A stretch of DNA of 64,000 nt. It comes from Psococerastis gibbosa. Its lineage: Eukaryota; Arthropoda; Insecta; Psocodea; Psocidae. The stretch is taken from positions 32,817,089-32,881,088 of the forward strand of contig OZ020488.1 of assembly GCA_963971405.1 (NCBI GenBank). The letters run 5' to 3'. The notes beneath the pieces are model-generated. The model was not told the origin of the DNA and did no database searches. It saw only the letters and a list, made by a program, of their open reading frames with translations. This document shows positions 11,301 through 21,795 of this stretch, piece by piece; positions within the stretch are counted from its first letter, which is position 1; every line of letters begins with the position of its first letter. The position numbers and the translations under genes were made by a program.

Positions 11301-12847
11301 GGGATGCGCTTGGTACGACAGGACTGGTTGTGAGATGGGTCCTCAAAATGTTCGTTCCTTTTTTTTTCTAAAACTTGGGGGTGGGTCAACTGCTCCTTCC
11401 GAGGACCCCCTGACTAGAACTAGGACAAAATTCTTGTAGTTGAGGTGGATAGAATAAAATGTGATTAATTACCTACAGTATATGTATGTCGTACCTGTTA
11501 CCTGAAAGCCCTGGACTCAGGCTTTATCCTTAGTCTAAGGGGGTGCAGGGGGGTTAAAGACCGCCACGCAGCGAAAACTGCTGTTTTTCCTGGTGCATCC
11601 CTCCCTATTCCTCAGCTTCGACGATGTCCATATAGGTCCATACCCCAGAAAGAGCCCCGCTGTATAAACTCATGGTAATTCCTTGCGGTCACTTGAGATA
11701 TGCTGGGAACGGGGAAGAAGCATAATCGCGGACACTGGTACCCATCAATGAACGTTCCGGCCGTTGTGCGCCGCTGGGCGCTGGCGCAACCGACTTGCCA
11801 GATGATTGCCCAGTAATACCTTGACTTCCTGAGAAGACAGTTAACCTCTTCCCCATAATCTGAGAGTCATCATAAACACGTTTGCGTGCAGTACCATGCG
11901 CGTCTTCGTTCCACGGCCGTCCGTTGATAGATGACCTGTCATAACTCTATATCGCGACTGATGATTGATTCCATGCACATGGTGCCGGGGAAGGGTCATG
12001 CCAATTTTGGACATCTACCTTATGCCACGTTGCTACCATCATTTTTACCAATGATAGAGAAAGAGAAGCGTGAGAGGATACAGAATATAATAACCTACAA
12101 TACAATTTAATTTAATCAGTGTTCATTTGGGATAGGGTGGAAATATGGCTAGGGCGCGTAGTTTCCGAGATGTTGTAAGTGAAAAACCAAAAAATGGTAC
12201 CTTCAAAGCCCCCTCCCCCCGGCGGGTGAGGACGTTCATATGTTCACCTCCTCACTAGTCTAAACAAAGTTACGAAATTACGAATTCTAAAATTATTGTG
12301 TTCCAAACAATTTCCAATACATCTTTTTTTGAGTGTTCGTTGCCTGTAATATTTTGGCATTACGCTTCTGACAAGTTCGCATGCAAGTCTCATTTGTCCT
12401 ATGGTGCGAGCGTACTTGTTTACTGTATGTTTGCAGTGGAGTATGCACCTTCTTGGGGTACGATTACATTGAAAGTATAAATAGGAAAGCAACAAGGGGG
12501 TCTGGACCTTGACGGAGCTGCGTGTTATCTAATTGTGAAACCCGAGCAGATTCTTAGTTCTCATTACCCATTAACGACTTGCCAGAGAGGAGCGTGCTGG
12601 ATGGGCACGAAGAGAAGTCGAATTGAGAAGCCCGGAGGACGAGAACAACTTGCCACGACCTAATTGATGACACGCAAGGCTTCTTTACGTTAGCGGTATA
12701 ACATACAATAATATATTTACAGTTCAATGGTTTAAGGGTTGAAACTATACTGTAGGAGGGGAAGGAGGTGGGGATTGGCAGGGTAGCATACATGAGGGCA
12801 ATAAAACACTGCAGGAATGATTTCCAATAAGCAAGCAAGCAGTTATT
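11301..12847. other. Intronic sequence including a GC-richer patch, nothing recognised
   Basis: About 11700-12000 is richer in G+C than its neighbours, but no frame of useful length or known motif is visible there. Confidence 0.35.
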
Positions 12848-13267
12848 GATTTCCTATTTACACGTAGTACAATATAAGGAAAGCGTTGAGTTCGAGATTT
12901 CAATGGATTTACACGATTTGAGGTCCCAGGAGCCAAAAAGAGCGGTTTTTACAAAATGTCTGTCCGTCTCTCCGTTCGGTGATTTGTGGACAAACCACTC
13001 TTGATGAAATTTGGCGAGTAGGTTCACAAAAATCATATCTTTTTATTATTATTTTGAGTTAACTCCATTTTGGGGGTCTCGCCGTTCTAGACCACGCAAT
13101 CGCCTCATCGACGAATTCAGTGCTTTGGGATAGGGAAAGTTAAGGCAACCGAAATTCAACCCTAGGAGAATTATCTACCATGGAACTACTCATATTACTA
13201 TCTATCTCGGTACCTATACTAATTCATACATAGGAAAGCATGTACTAGTTCACTCGTACCGGTTCTT
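12848..13267 (+). mobile_element. Old HINE copy
   Basis: It begins GATTTCCTATTTACACGTAG and runs through GGATTTACACG, TTACAAAATGTCTGTC and GATGAAATTTGGC. It ends with AGGAAAGCATGTA, TTCACTCGTACCGGTTCTT. It is much more diverged than the copies at 14879, 19798, 24739 and 33899 and has lost the internal section between the GTCT run and the last 150 bp. Confidence 0.75.
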
Positions 13268-13849
13268 TTTATTTTAAGGGATTTTTTATGGGTGGGGGCG
13301 TCCATTGCATCTTGCCAACGACCCCATTGGTTTTCGAACATTATTAGCATGGTTTCCGCATAAATGTTTGGCCGTTGGCAAACTGGTTCTCGTCCTCGTT
13401 GTCAACCCACAGCGACTACAAGTGACAATGCCATGCACATGCACATGACGATGACACTACAACTGTAGTTGGCTCGACTTAACCAATTTCGTTAACGAGT
13501 CTGCAATTGCTTTGTCTCTGAGAACTAATATTTAAGGCTACGTGTATATTTAGGTTCCAACATCAGTTCTATCCAGAAACACTTTTTTTTTAAAACTTAA
13601 CTAGGTGCTTTCCCCTTCTGGTCTTGTCAAATCCAGATTCTCGTCATGTTTTCACGTTCTTCATGTCTCCTCATGTGTTTTGAAGAGAGAGGTGACCTGA
13701 GGTACACAAGAGAGGTAGAATGCAATTTAAATTGAATATATACTATATGATGCCCCGCTTCTGACGTAGAAACGGGGCACCATGTATTAGTATAGTGTAT
13801 TTAGTTTGTATTGCATAACGTAATTGTCTTGCTTAGGTGACAAGTCGAC
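13268..13849. other. Intronic sequence, nothing recognised
   Basis: No supported feature. A short 'CATGCACATGCACATG' repeat at about 13433-13448 is all that stands out. Confidence 0.35.
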
Positions 13850-14116
13850 CGGCCGCCATACCAAGTTGAATCCAGCGGACCAGAGCAGGTTCAAAGCTGC
13901 AGATAACTTGGCACAGTGCCGGTAGGGAAACATGGTAGGACTTGTCCTGGTCACCTCCGAACTAATCGTGTGACTTGACTGTGTTTCCCAAGTGGTTCAG
14001 AATCTACTATAATCAGGAGGTCCACTGTCCTATGGGCTGGCATAGGACAGTCAAGTTGGGGTCGCTCTATGGGCCCAAATGAGGCCTAAGTCGTTATTAA
14101 CCCGACGAACACTACT
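13850..14116 (+). mobile_element. LINE 3'-UTR relic ending in ACTACTACTA
   Basis: The end (GGTCGCTCTATGGGCCCAAA, ATGAGGCCTAAGTC, AACACTACTACTAG) matches the 3' end of the LINE at 23786-24076 (GACCTATGGACCCAAATT, GTGGCCTGGGTCC, AACACTACTAC). No ORF survives. The 480 bp to its right (14117-14599) shows nothing recognisable. Confidence 0.55.
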
Positions 14117-14599
14117 ACTAGTTGACAAGTCTGAAAAATTCTGCCTTACATTAATAATATGATGTAGTTAGTTTTTCACAGCATCGCCGTACTTTTGGGG
14201 GATGGCGCCTTGTACTTTCTAATGAGCTTCACTTATAAGTCTTATTCGGTGGTACCCTGTTAACCCCTGAGCCACCTATAATTTTCACATCAGATGGAGA
14301 AGTGCAGTGCAGTTGTCATGCTCAACGACGGTGGCAGATGCATAGGCTAGCTGGCCTTCATGGTTTGTTGTGCCAGGTGATTGAAGAGCTCGTGGCTATC
14401 CAACCATGTCGTCTTAGTCCGTGTGTGAGTCCCTGCCCTAGCTACCTTCCGGTCTACCCTTACACCTGCCATCTACAAATCACTTGAAAGGCTTTATTTG
14501 TACACAACAACTATCTATACGAACTGAACGTCCGAATCTATTACTATTAGTAGGTACCCGGCACACCTTCGGTTAAGGGTGCCTAAAATTTCTGTAGAA

Positions 14600-14878
14600 A
14601 TGTTAAAAATACACGAATTATCATTATAGAACTCATGCATGCGGTTCATCTACAATGTGAAACGGCGGGATCACATAACCCCATTCTACCGCAGGGCTCA
14701 GTGGCTAAAATTAGGTGAAAGAAGAATTTTCCACTCACTATTATTAGTATATAAGGTTTTGAATAGTGCAGCCCCTCTATATCTATACGACCGCCTAAAG
14801 CCATTGAATTCCCATAGAAATGGACTTGTATTACGAATACCCCGACATAACACAGCATTATATGGTAGCTCTTTTTTT
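14600..14878 (+). mobile_element. LINE, C-terminal ORF part 1 (interrupted)
   Basis: The frame at 14630-14878 reads NSCMRFIYNVKRRDHITP, WLKLGERR, LVYKVLNSAAPLYLYDRL, IPRHNTALYGSSFF. This is the conserved tail of Jockey/CR1-like LINE proteins ('QNxCxRFI...DHITP...', 'PxHxTxxYxxSF'). The frame stops being LINE at 14878, where a HINE begins, and resumes at 15578. The 5' truncation point is unclear, around 14600, and an in-frame TAG at 14627 shows decay. Confidence 0.85.
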
Positions 14879-15577
14879 GCTTTCCAATTTATACGTAGTA
14901 TAAGGAAAGCTTTGTGATGGTCGAAATTTTCGATTCCGAGATTTCAATGGATTTACACGTTTTAAGGTCCCAGGAACCCAAAAAAGTGGTTTTTACGAAA
15001 TGTCTGTCTGTCTGTCTGTCTGTCTGTCTGCCTGCCTGTCTGTCTGTCTTGCCCCTTGATAGTTTGCTTCGGGGGGTAAAAAATAAAAATATGTAACTTT
15101 TAATGAAAAATGACTAAAAATTTTTTTTCCTGCGAAACCTTTCTATCTATGATTTCTACCTTCAGGTATGTTTTAGGTGTTAAATTGAGTAACGAAACCG
15201 GATAGGTTGCTTTCCCAAAAAATATTTGGCTTTGTACAAAAAATTATTTTTTTAAAAAATGTTAGAAGATTCGTGCTCAAATGCACTGTGTGCCTGCAAT
15301 TATTGCTGTGTGGTAATTAATGAGTTGGTCTGACCTTTCTAGAATTTATCTCACTTCCAGTGACGTCAGGTGGACAACCCATCCCCCCCCCCCCCCGAAA
15401 TAACGGAAATTTAACCACTGGAAAATTATTTACCATGAAATTACTCATATTCTCTATCTACTAATGTGCGTCAAATGGCCTACCAGCCAAGGACGGGCGT
15501 TGGCTGAAGAATAAGAAGAAGATCTACTAATGTTGATAAATTGGAAAGCATGTTCGAGTAAACTCGGACCGGTTCTT
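14879..15577 (+). mobile_element. HINE (non-autonomous Helentron-like) copy A inside a LINE ORF
   Basis: It starts GCTTTCCAATTTATACGTAG and ends TTCGAGTAAACTCGGA, CCGGTTCTT. The first 32 bp form a hairpin (GCTTTCC/GGAAAGC, inner TATACGTAGTATA). The inverted copy of the first 14 bp (AAATTGGAAAGC) lies about 30 bp inside the 3' end, an asymmetric terminal repeat. A (TGTC)n run lies at 15001-15050, a C run at about 15384-15397, and a stem-loop CGAGT-AA-ACTCG near the 3' end. These are the hallmarks of Helentron-associated elements such as DINE-1. There is no target duplication. Confidence 0.85.
15468..15521 (+). mobile_element. 54-bp LINE 3' end with target duplication, inside HINE copy A
   Basis: The insert is bracketed by the 12-bp duplication ATCTACTAATGT (15456-15467 and 15522-15533). 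It ends in GGGCGTTGGCTGAAGAATAAGAAGAAG-type sequence, a LINE 3' terminus with a purine tail. It is absent from the other HINE copies at the same internal point. Confidence 0.85.
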
Positions 15578-15912
15578 GTAAATGTCTGCCGCCAGTGGAA
15601 CTCCCTAGATAAGGAAATTAGATCGCAGCCAAAGTTTCGTGGGTTCAAAAGCCAGTTGATGAAAAAATTGCTAGGAACAGAATAGCTTTAGAATAAGAAT
15701 ACTGTCTAGATATTTCCTGTATGTCTTTTTACGTCACGTCACTTTAGAATAAGTTATTTTTATGCATTGTTAGAATAAGATTGTTTAAGTTAAGCGTGTG
15801 TATTTTGGAAATTGTATTGTTTTTGGACGTGGGTTAGCCAGAAAAAGACTTTCTAGTCTTAAGTCTCGCCCCGTAAATGTAAGACGTTTATTATTATTAT
15901 TATTATTATTAT
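15578..15912 (+). mobile_element. LINE, C-terminal ORF part 2, 3' UTR and (TTA)n tail
   Basis: The frame resumes at GTA 15578 with VNVCRQWNSLDKEIRSQP and ends at a TAG near 15685. This continues exactly the SSFF reached at 14878 ('SFxxxxxxxWNSLPxEIR' is the usual continuation). A 200-bp 3' UTR and a (TTA)n run at 15889-15912 finish the element. Confidence 0.85.
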
Positions 15913-16605
15913 TTACACATTAATTTCTACTCTATTTCTATTTCTACTTTATTTTTTAAAAAATGTTTTATCATAGGAACGTAAAAAATGACTAGTCTAG
16001 TCATATGTTCTGTTGCAAAAGTTTACTCCACTTTATTAGAAAAAGTTTTAACATTGATATTTTGCTTATGTTTGCATTGTCTGTCTATTGTTTTTAATTT
16101 TAAAAAAAATTTAAAAAAAACGTAGCAGAACATGGGTAGACTAGGTATAATGTGAACTACATAATGACCTACACCAATTTTCATGCATATTTTGATATTC
16201 CCGTCTCACCAGTATTCTTGCGAGACCAGGGACAGTGGTTATTGGTTTCAAAAGATAAGGTCGTTGAAGGTGACTTGAAAACGGGTCTAGTGGGTATTGG
16301 CCCTCATCCCGAGATCAAGTCCCTGTACCTTGTGCTGTTATACGTAGTGCTGCTGTACCGTACGTCCGTACCCTGTGCTTATGCTGTCATTGAGACTTGA
16401 GACGAGGTGAGAGAGTGATTTCAGCGTGGTAGTACTTCAAAAAAACATTATTTTCGCTTAGGCTATGTACAGCCCTTTCATTTTTATTACTATAGTTATT
16501 CTTAATTAGTCCGATTGGGTGAGGCAAAACTGCCATCAGGAGCGCACTGGACAACGAGGTTGTCTAAAACATTTTGCCTACCTTTCTACCATTAATATCA
16601 TTCAT
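15913..16605. other. Intronic sequence, nothing recognised
   Basis: AT-rich, with homopolymer T/A tracts. No supported feature. Confidence 0.35.
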
Positions 16606-16745
16606 CAATAATTTTATATCTCTCTGTCGTAAACAATTTAAACCAATTAAAACTCCTCCAATTATTCTTAGTAAAATAAAAATTATTCTAAAATTAATTA
16701 AAATATTTTTAACAATATAGAAAATCGAAGAATTCCATACCCCCC
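16606..16745 (-). pseudogene. nad4: Nuclear copy of mitochondrial ND4 fragment (NUMT)
   Basis: Read on the minus strand with the invertebrate mitochondrial code the segment gives GGYGILRFSMLLK and, after a one-base frame slip near 16700, SMIFILLSMIGGVLIG and LNCLRQSDMKLLM. This is the ND4 core ('LKLGGYG...' then 'GGxLxxxxCLRQxDxKxLIAYSS'). Three AGA codons sit where Ser is expected and ATA where Met is expected. The segment is also far more AT-rich than its flanks. The match starts at the GGGGGGTATGG run and stops at 'LLM', so about 140 bp was transferred. It is not functional. Confidence 0.8.
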
Positions 16746-16910
16746 TTGGCCGATCTTATCAAGGAATCGGGTCTCCGCTTTTAAAACATTTCTGTCCAGT
16801 TCTTTAAGTAGATTAATATATGAAAAAGGCCGTCTATGTCTCCTGTCCTGTAGCAGGGCGACCAGTTCTTCCCTCTCTTGTCTACAATTGTAATCGACTG
16901 AAACTTTCAA
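16746..16910 (-). other. Unidentified open frame abutting the NUMT
   Basis: A minus-strand frame beginning just after an acceptor-like GAAAGTTTCAG reads QEREELVALLQDRRHRRP and continues in phase into the ND4 fragment. It is charged and helix-like, with no family I recognise. It could be an old TE or exon remnant, or chance. Confidence 0.2.
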
Positions 16911-17780
16911 TTACCTTTACCTTTTTTTTTGCATTACCATAAAATGGAACGAGACTGGACAATAGCTGTCTTGCGTGCACCTCTAGTCCCATACCTTTCA
17001 ACGCAACCCCGACTAGCAAAAGCGGCGTATATACCTAGCGTGAAATCTTGTTTTATAAGCACCTTGTGGCTTGTAAAATTAAAATCTAAAAAGTAGTGGT
17101 TGCATTGCAGTCCGACTCTCGCGCTGTACTGTCTAATTGGTGAAGATATAGACTCTTATTAATACTAGCCCTATGGTTAACCCGTAGGTACCTACAACCT
17201 ATTTATAAAGTCTTGGTATTTTTCCCCGTGTAGACTTATGCTATCGATGATAATAAAGATTTAAGATAGCAGAGTACCTATAATAATTGTGTTAGATGCT
17301 ACACAAGGCGTTGATTCTGTACGCCTGAGTTCAGACCTAATAGTGGCTGCTCGCCAAAGGCGCATGCTAGAAGTTTTTCAGTCCCCCCTGTATCCGTTTT
17401 TACAATATTTCTTCACGATCATTAGTAATAGTGAAATGGGATTTTTTTTTAATTTGAAAGACCGTAGGATTTTTTTCCGCCCCTTATGTCTGGTCAATTG
17501 CTGTAATTTTTTTTAATATTGATGCTCAAAAGTGGTTTAGGGCTCGTGACTTTCATTCCGTAACCGATGGTTCATGTGCGCCATTGCTAATGCCAATCAT
17601 GAGAAAAAACTGCTAGGTAGTATTTTATTTTTGAACGTTCCTATCGCCGTGCAATTCAGTTCCATACAAAATGTCAGTATGTTAGGTTTTGTTTACTTTT
17701 AGTTTACACTTTACAAATTAAGATGATGACTCCATCACACCAAACCACTTAAATACTAGCAGATTTCATTCTTTGCTTGT
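16911..17780. other. Intronic sequence, nothing recognised
   Basis: No supported feature on either strand. Confidence 0.35.
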
Positions 17781-17788
17781 GTATAGTG

Positions 17789-18321
17789 TAAGGTGACCAT
17801 ATTTTTCTGAACCGAATCCGGGACGGATCCCAACATCAAATCCGTATACCAGGTAAACGGATTTGATTGGGGTTATTATTAAATATAAATTAGCCTATTG
17901 TATAAGACATATATTACGCATAAAAAAAATACATTCTAAGTTGGATACGAAAGTGTTTTTTAATCATCATAATGACTAAGTAGGCTACGGCTACAAATTA
18001 CTATATTACTATGAAGGCTCTGCCTTAATGGTACTTTTCAGAGGAATGAACCTTCATAAGTAAGTCTTTGTTAGAAAGTAACATTTTATAAATTAAAATA
18101 ATAGGCTAGAAGTCGTTGCCTGGTAAATAGGTTAAATAAAAAAAAAAAATAGGTAAAATTCGTCATGATTTTTTATATTTTTACTTTTTCCGTAAGTAAA
18201 TTTGATATAAGTTAGTTAAATTCGGGACAAATGACCTCCCCGGATGACCCCCCATGAAATCCGGGACCAGACCTAAAAATTCGGGACTGTCCCGGAAAAA
18301 TCGGGACGGATGGTCGCCTTA
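17789..18321. mobile_element. 533-bp hAT-like non-autonomous element
   Basis: The ends are TAAGGTGACCATAT and ATGGTCGCCTTA, imperfect inverted repeats, flanked by a perfect 8-bp duplication GTATAGTG (17781-17788 and 18322-18329). Subterminal GGGAC/GTCCC motifs repeat on both sides. There is no coding capacity. The 'AAGGTGACCATATTTT' end is common among hAT-type miniature elements in many animals. Confidence 0.8.
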
Positions 18322-18329
18322 GTATAGTG

Positions 18330-18884
18330 TACCCAGCCCACGCGCAGATATACAGACCAACTTTTATTTTGCGCATAGGCCTATGCAGATGCGCAAGAGG
18401 AGCTTAGGGCGGCCATATTGATAACGGTTTGTTTCTCATCTAGGTAAATAAATATGGTTGTCCCGATGTTACCGAAAGAAGACGCCAATGCTTGATAACA
18501 GCCGCCGAGCACAATTTTATAATTAAACCGCAACCCGCCATATTTGTGCCCGTGTTCCTTATTTCCTAGCATAGCATTCAAGTCACCTCTATTGCGACCT
18601 TTGGAAGCTTATCCACATCACGTTCTCTATTCCTGCTGAGGATGTAAAGCCATCCATCCTTGATATTTAACGTGAATTCAAGGACGGGAAGGCTTAGTAT
18701 TGTAAATAGGCGTGTATTGTTTACTGTCTTGCTGGACGTGCTCGGAGCAGTCCTATGGTGTTCCATCGTTTCCTGCACATGTTGCTTTAATTAATTTTGC
18801 GCTGGAAAGGGTTAACCTAAAGGCAATCTATGCAATATAGTGCATTATAATTAAATTAAATTATTATGAAATAATTTAATTAAA
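18330..18884. other. Intronic sequence, nothing recognised
   Basis: It contains an AT palindrome (ATTAAATTAAATTATT / AATAATTTAATTAAAT) at about 18849-18883, at the edge of the next HINE copy. Confidence 0.35.
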
Positions 18885-19580
18885 TTAGTAGATAGATAGA
18901 TAATATGAGTAATTCCATTGTAAATAATTTGCCTATGTTTAAATATCGGATCCCTCGGCATCCCCCATTCCAAAACACTGAATTGATCGATGGGATTGCA
19001 TATTCTAGCACGGGCAGACCAATAGATTACAACACAGTAATAATGGGAAGGTACGCCATGTATAGGAGCGCACAAAAGTCTTTGTTTGAGAAAACAACCT
19101 GCTCGGTTTTGTTACTCTATTTAACACCTCAAGGTAAAAAGCATCGATAGAAAGGTTCCGCAGAAAATTTATTTTTTTTGTCATTTTTCATGAAAATTGA
19201 GTCATTTTTTTTTTTTTTTTTTTTACCCCCAGAAGTAAACTATCAATGGGCAAGTGACCCATTGCGTTTTGTAATTTGTTAACATTAATAACGACTACAA
19301 TGTATGTGACTTTAAAATAAATCGTTGGAACTCTTTTTGAGAAGTAATTGTTTTAGACGTTTTTTTTTAGTTTTTTGATGGTAAAACCCCCCGAAATTGA
19401 GTTAGCCCAAAATAAATAAAAATGTTCTCGAGGTATAATTTATATGAATATACATGCCATGTTGAATCCAAATCCACCGAGTAGTTTGTCCGCAAGTCGA
19501 TGACCAGGCAGACAAACAGACACTTCGTAAAAACCACTTTTTTGGGTTCCTGAGACCTTAAAACGTGTAAATTGGAAAGC
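18885..19580 (-). mobile_element. HINE copy G, truncated at its 3' end
   Basis: In reverse orientation it has ATTAGTAGATAGA, TGAGTAATTCCAT, CAGCAATAATGG-type and CCCCCAGAAGTAAACTATC blocks, then AGGCAGACAAACAGACA, and ends TAAATTGGAAAGC at 19580. The terminal ACTCG hairpin is missing at the left, and about 60 bp of the 5' part is deleted near 19568. Confidence 0.8.
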
Positions 19581-19743
19581 AATAATAATTTCTTCAATTA
19601 TTATTATTTTTTATTTATTTATTTTTTCTTCAATTATTCTCTCCTCAATAACCGATAAGGTGCACGGTGTCGCAACGGAATAAAATTAAGTGTTTTTTGA
19701 AACACAAAATCAAATTTCATAAGAAGTATCCATTGCATGGCAA

Positions 19744-19797
19744 TTTAAATCAATCAATCAATATAATACATACAATAATATACATTTGCGATACAAA
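19744..19797 (-). mobile_element. LINE 3' end with (TTGA)n tail, left half
   Basis: CAATCAATCAATATAATACA and TACATTTGCGATACAAAA match 53762-53811. The right half continues at 20664 after a HINE insertion. On the minus strand this reads as a LINE 3' UTR ending in a GATT repeat. Confidence 0.6.
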
Positions 19798-20510
19798 AAG
19801 AACCGGTCCGAGTTTACTCGAACATGCTTGCCAATTTATCAAAATTAGTAGATAGAGAAAATGAGTAATTCCATGGTAAATAATTTTCCTATGGTTAAAT
19901 TTCCGATATCTCGGGGGGGGGGGGGGGGTGTCCACCTGCCGTCACTCGTCACTGGTGGTGAGGTAAATTCTAGATAGGTCAGATAGGTCAGACCAACACA
20001 TCACCACACAGCAATACTGGCAGGGCACGCAATGCATTTGAGCGTGAATTTTCTATCATTTTTTCAAAAACATTTTTTTGTACAAAACCAAACTCTTTTT
20101 TGGGAAAGCAACCTGTCCGGTTTCGTTACCCAATTTAACACCTAAAACATACCTGAAGGTAGAAATCATCGATAGAAAGGTGTCGCAGAAAAATTATTTT
20201 TTAGTCATTTTTCATTAAAATTTAGTCATTTTTATTTTTTTACCCCCAGAAGCAAACTGTCGAGAGGCAAACGACCCCCCGCATTTTATCAACATTAACA
20301 ACAACTACAATATATGTGAATTTAAAAGAAATCGTTGGAGCCGTTTTTGGGAAATAATTTTTTTAGACGTTTTTTGAAGTTTTTTGAAAATAAAACCCCC
20401 CCAAATTGAGTTAGCCCAAAATAAAAAAATTGTTCCGAGATATGATTTTTGTGAACCTACATGCCGAATTTCATCAAAATCGACCGAGTAGTTTGCCCGG
20501 AAATCGACGC

Positions 20511-20541
<31 letters not shown>

Positions 20542-20663
20542 TTTCGTAAAAACCACTTTTTTGTGTTCCTGGGATCTTAAAACATATAAATCCGTTGAAA
20601 TCTCGGAATCGAAAATTTCGACCGTCACAAAGCTTTCCTTATACTACGTATAAATTGGAAAGC
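19798..20663 (-). mobile_element. HINE copy B, full length
   Basis: It begins (reverse) AAGAACCGGTCCGAGTTTAC and ends TATAAATTGGAAAGC at 20663. It contains a 15-18 bp G run (about 19914-19928) and (GACA)n at about 20511-20540. It is inserted between A and A (T and T on the other strand) without duplication, splitting the LINE 3' end at 19744-19797/20664-20715. Confidence 0.88.
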
Positions 20664-20715
20664 AATACCTTGGACCCGGTAGGTCATGGCCCGTAATGGG
20701 TCCAATACAACTGTA
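20664..20715 (-). mobile_element. LINE 3' end, right half
   Basis: TACCTTGGACCCGGTAGGTC and ATGGCCCG correspond to TACTGTGGACCCGGTAGG and CCGTGGCCCATG at 53812-53848, where the two halves are joined. Confidence 0.6.
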
Positions 20716-20724
20716 GTTATTGTT

Positions 20725-21795
20725 AAAAATAATAATAATAGTAGTTAATAGTCAATCCAAACAATAATATAGGAAGTATAGGGAGCATAATTTATAATTA
20801 GGTACTCGTATATTTAATTATTGAAGTTAGGAACTATTTGAGATAGGTATTCTGAATTGTTATTTTGGAATTGGCTAATTAGAAACTGGAAATATTTAAT
20901 ATTTGACAGTTGTTTTATTTCATCTGGTAGTCTGTTGTAAGCTAAGGTAGATAAATATGTATGGGAATATTGAAAATTCGATGTTTGATACTTGGGTATT
21001 TGTAGATTGTTATTCACAACTAAGCGAGTCGCCCTGCCATGTTGAATGAAATCGACTTGTCCTTCTGGTGTTGAGTTTGTGATGTTTAATATAAATTGAT
21101 TGTAAAGTCGGGACGTTGAAATCGGTAAATAAACCCTCTGAAGGGTACCTATATGGTTTATTCAGACTGACCCTAAGAATGTGTTTCAACGCTATTTTGA
21201 TAGGGTATAGATGTAATTGGTGAGCACCACCCCAGGCCAAAATGCTGTAGGCTGCGATAGATTGGACAAAAGAAAAGTATATTTGTCTTAGGTGCCCATT
21301 CCATTGACCGGCTAGGGCTATTTACAAAAACGGTGACGTGGTAGCAGACATTCAAGACTTAGGTGGCGTTTCCACCGACCTCGCATTGCAGAATTGACGG
21401 AAATGTTTATTTTCCTCTATGCCATAGTTAAAATTGATCAATGATCATACAGTAAAATCACAAACAAACTAAAATTAAAAAATGGCGTCATGGGATATGT
21501 TAAGTACAAACATTTTAATAGATTTCTATAAAAAGAAAAATTCTAATTTCCGTCAATGTCATTTGCATTCTGCAATGCGAGATCGGTGGAAACGCAACCT
21601 AAGTCTTGAATGTCTGCTACCACGTCACTGTTTTTGGAAATAGCCCTAGCCGGTCAATGGAATGGGCGCCTTAATACGTTTCTGTCTAAGATGTGGCGAA
21701 GTCTTTTGAATTTATATATAGTTTTCCTTAACCTTTTGGCCGTGACAAGTATATGTTCATTCCATTTAAGGTGTTTGTCTATAGTGACTCCGAGA
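20725..21795 (-). mobile_element. 5'-truncated LINE, C-terminal RT region, interrupted by a miniature element
   Basis: On the minus strand: YLGVTIDKHLKWNEHI (about 21780-21735), then RHILDRNVL to 21674, a 380-bp insertion, RQIYFSFVQSIAAYSILAWGG from about 21287, YPSEGLF, and after a frameshift YNRLPDEIKQLSN, stopping near 20815. This is the thumb and C-terminal region of a Jockey-like LINE. The 3' UTR (20725-20815) with an (ATT)n tail is duplicated at 54375-54482. A SINE abuts the truncated 5' end. Confidence 0.82.
21291..21670. mobile_element. Harbinger-like MITE with about 120-bp inverted arms, inside a LINE
   Basis: The arms run from GGTGCCCATTCCATTGACC (21291) and to its complement ending GGGCGCC (21670), with very high identity for over 100 bp including GTGGTAGCAGACATTCAAGA. 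They are separated by about 110 bp of AT-rich DNA. Flanking TTA (21288-21290 and 21671-21673) is a TWA duplication. Removing the element and one copy restores the LINE reading frame, which proves the borders. A subterminal GGCGTTTCCACCG motif links it to the element at 36556. Confidence 0.85.

Noticed and set aside
15001..15051. (TGTC)n as an independent microsatellite
   Set aside because: It sits at the same internal place in every good HINE copy, so it is a component of the element.
16746..16800. IGQGGYG looked like a protein-kinase glycine loop
   Set aside because: The GGYG part belongs to the ND4 insertion; no other kinase motif follows in any frame.
19914..19928. G or C runs as G-quadruplex regulatory sites
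   Set aside because: Most lie at a fixed position inside HINE or MITE copies; no evidence of a regulatory role.
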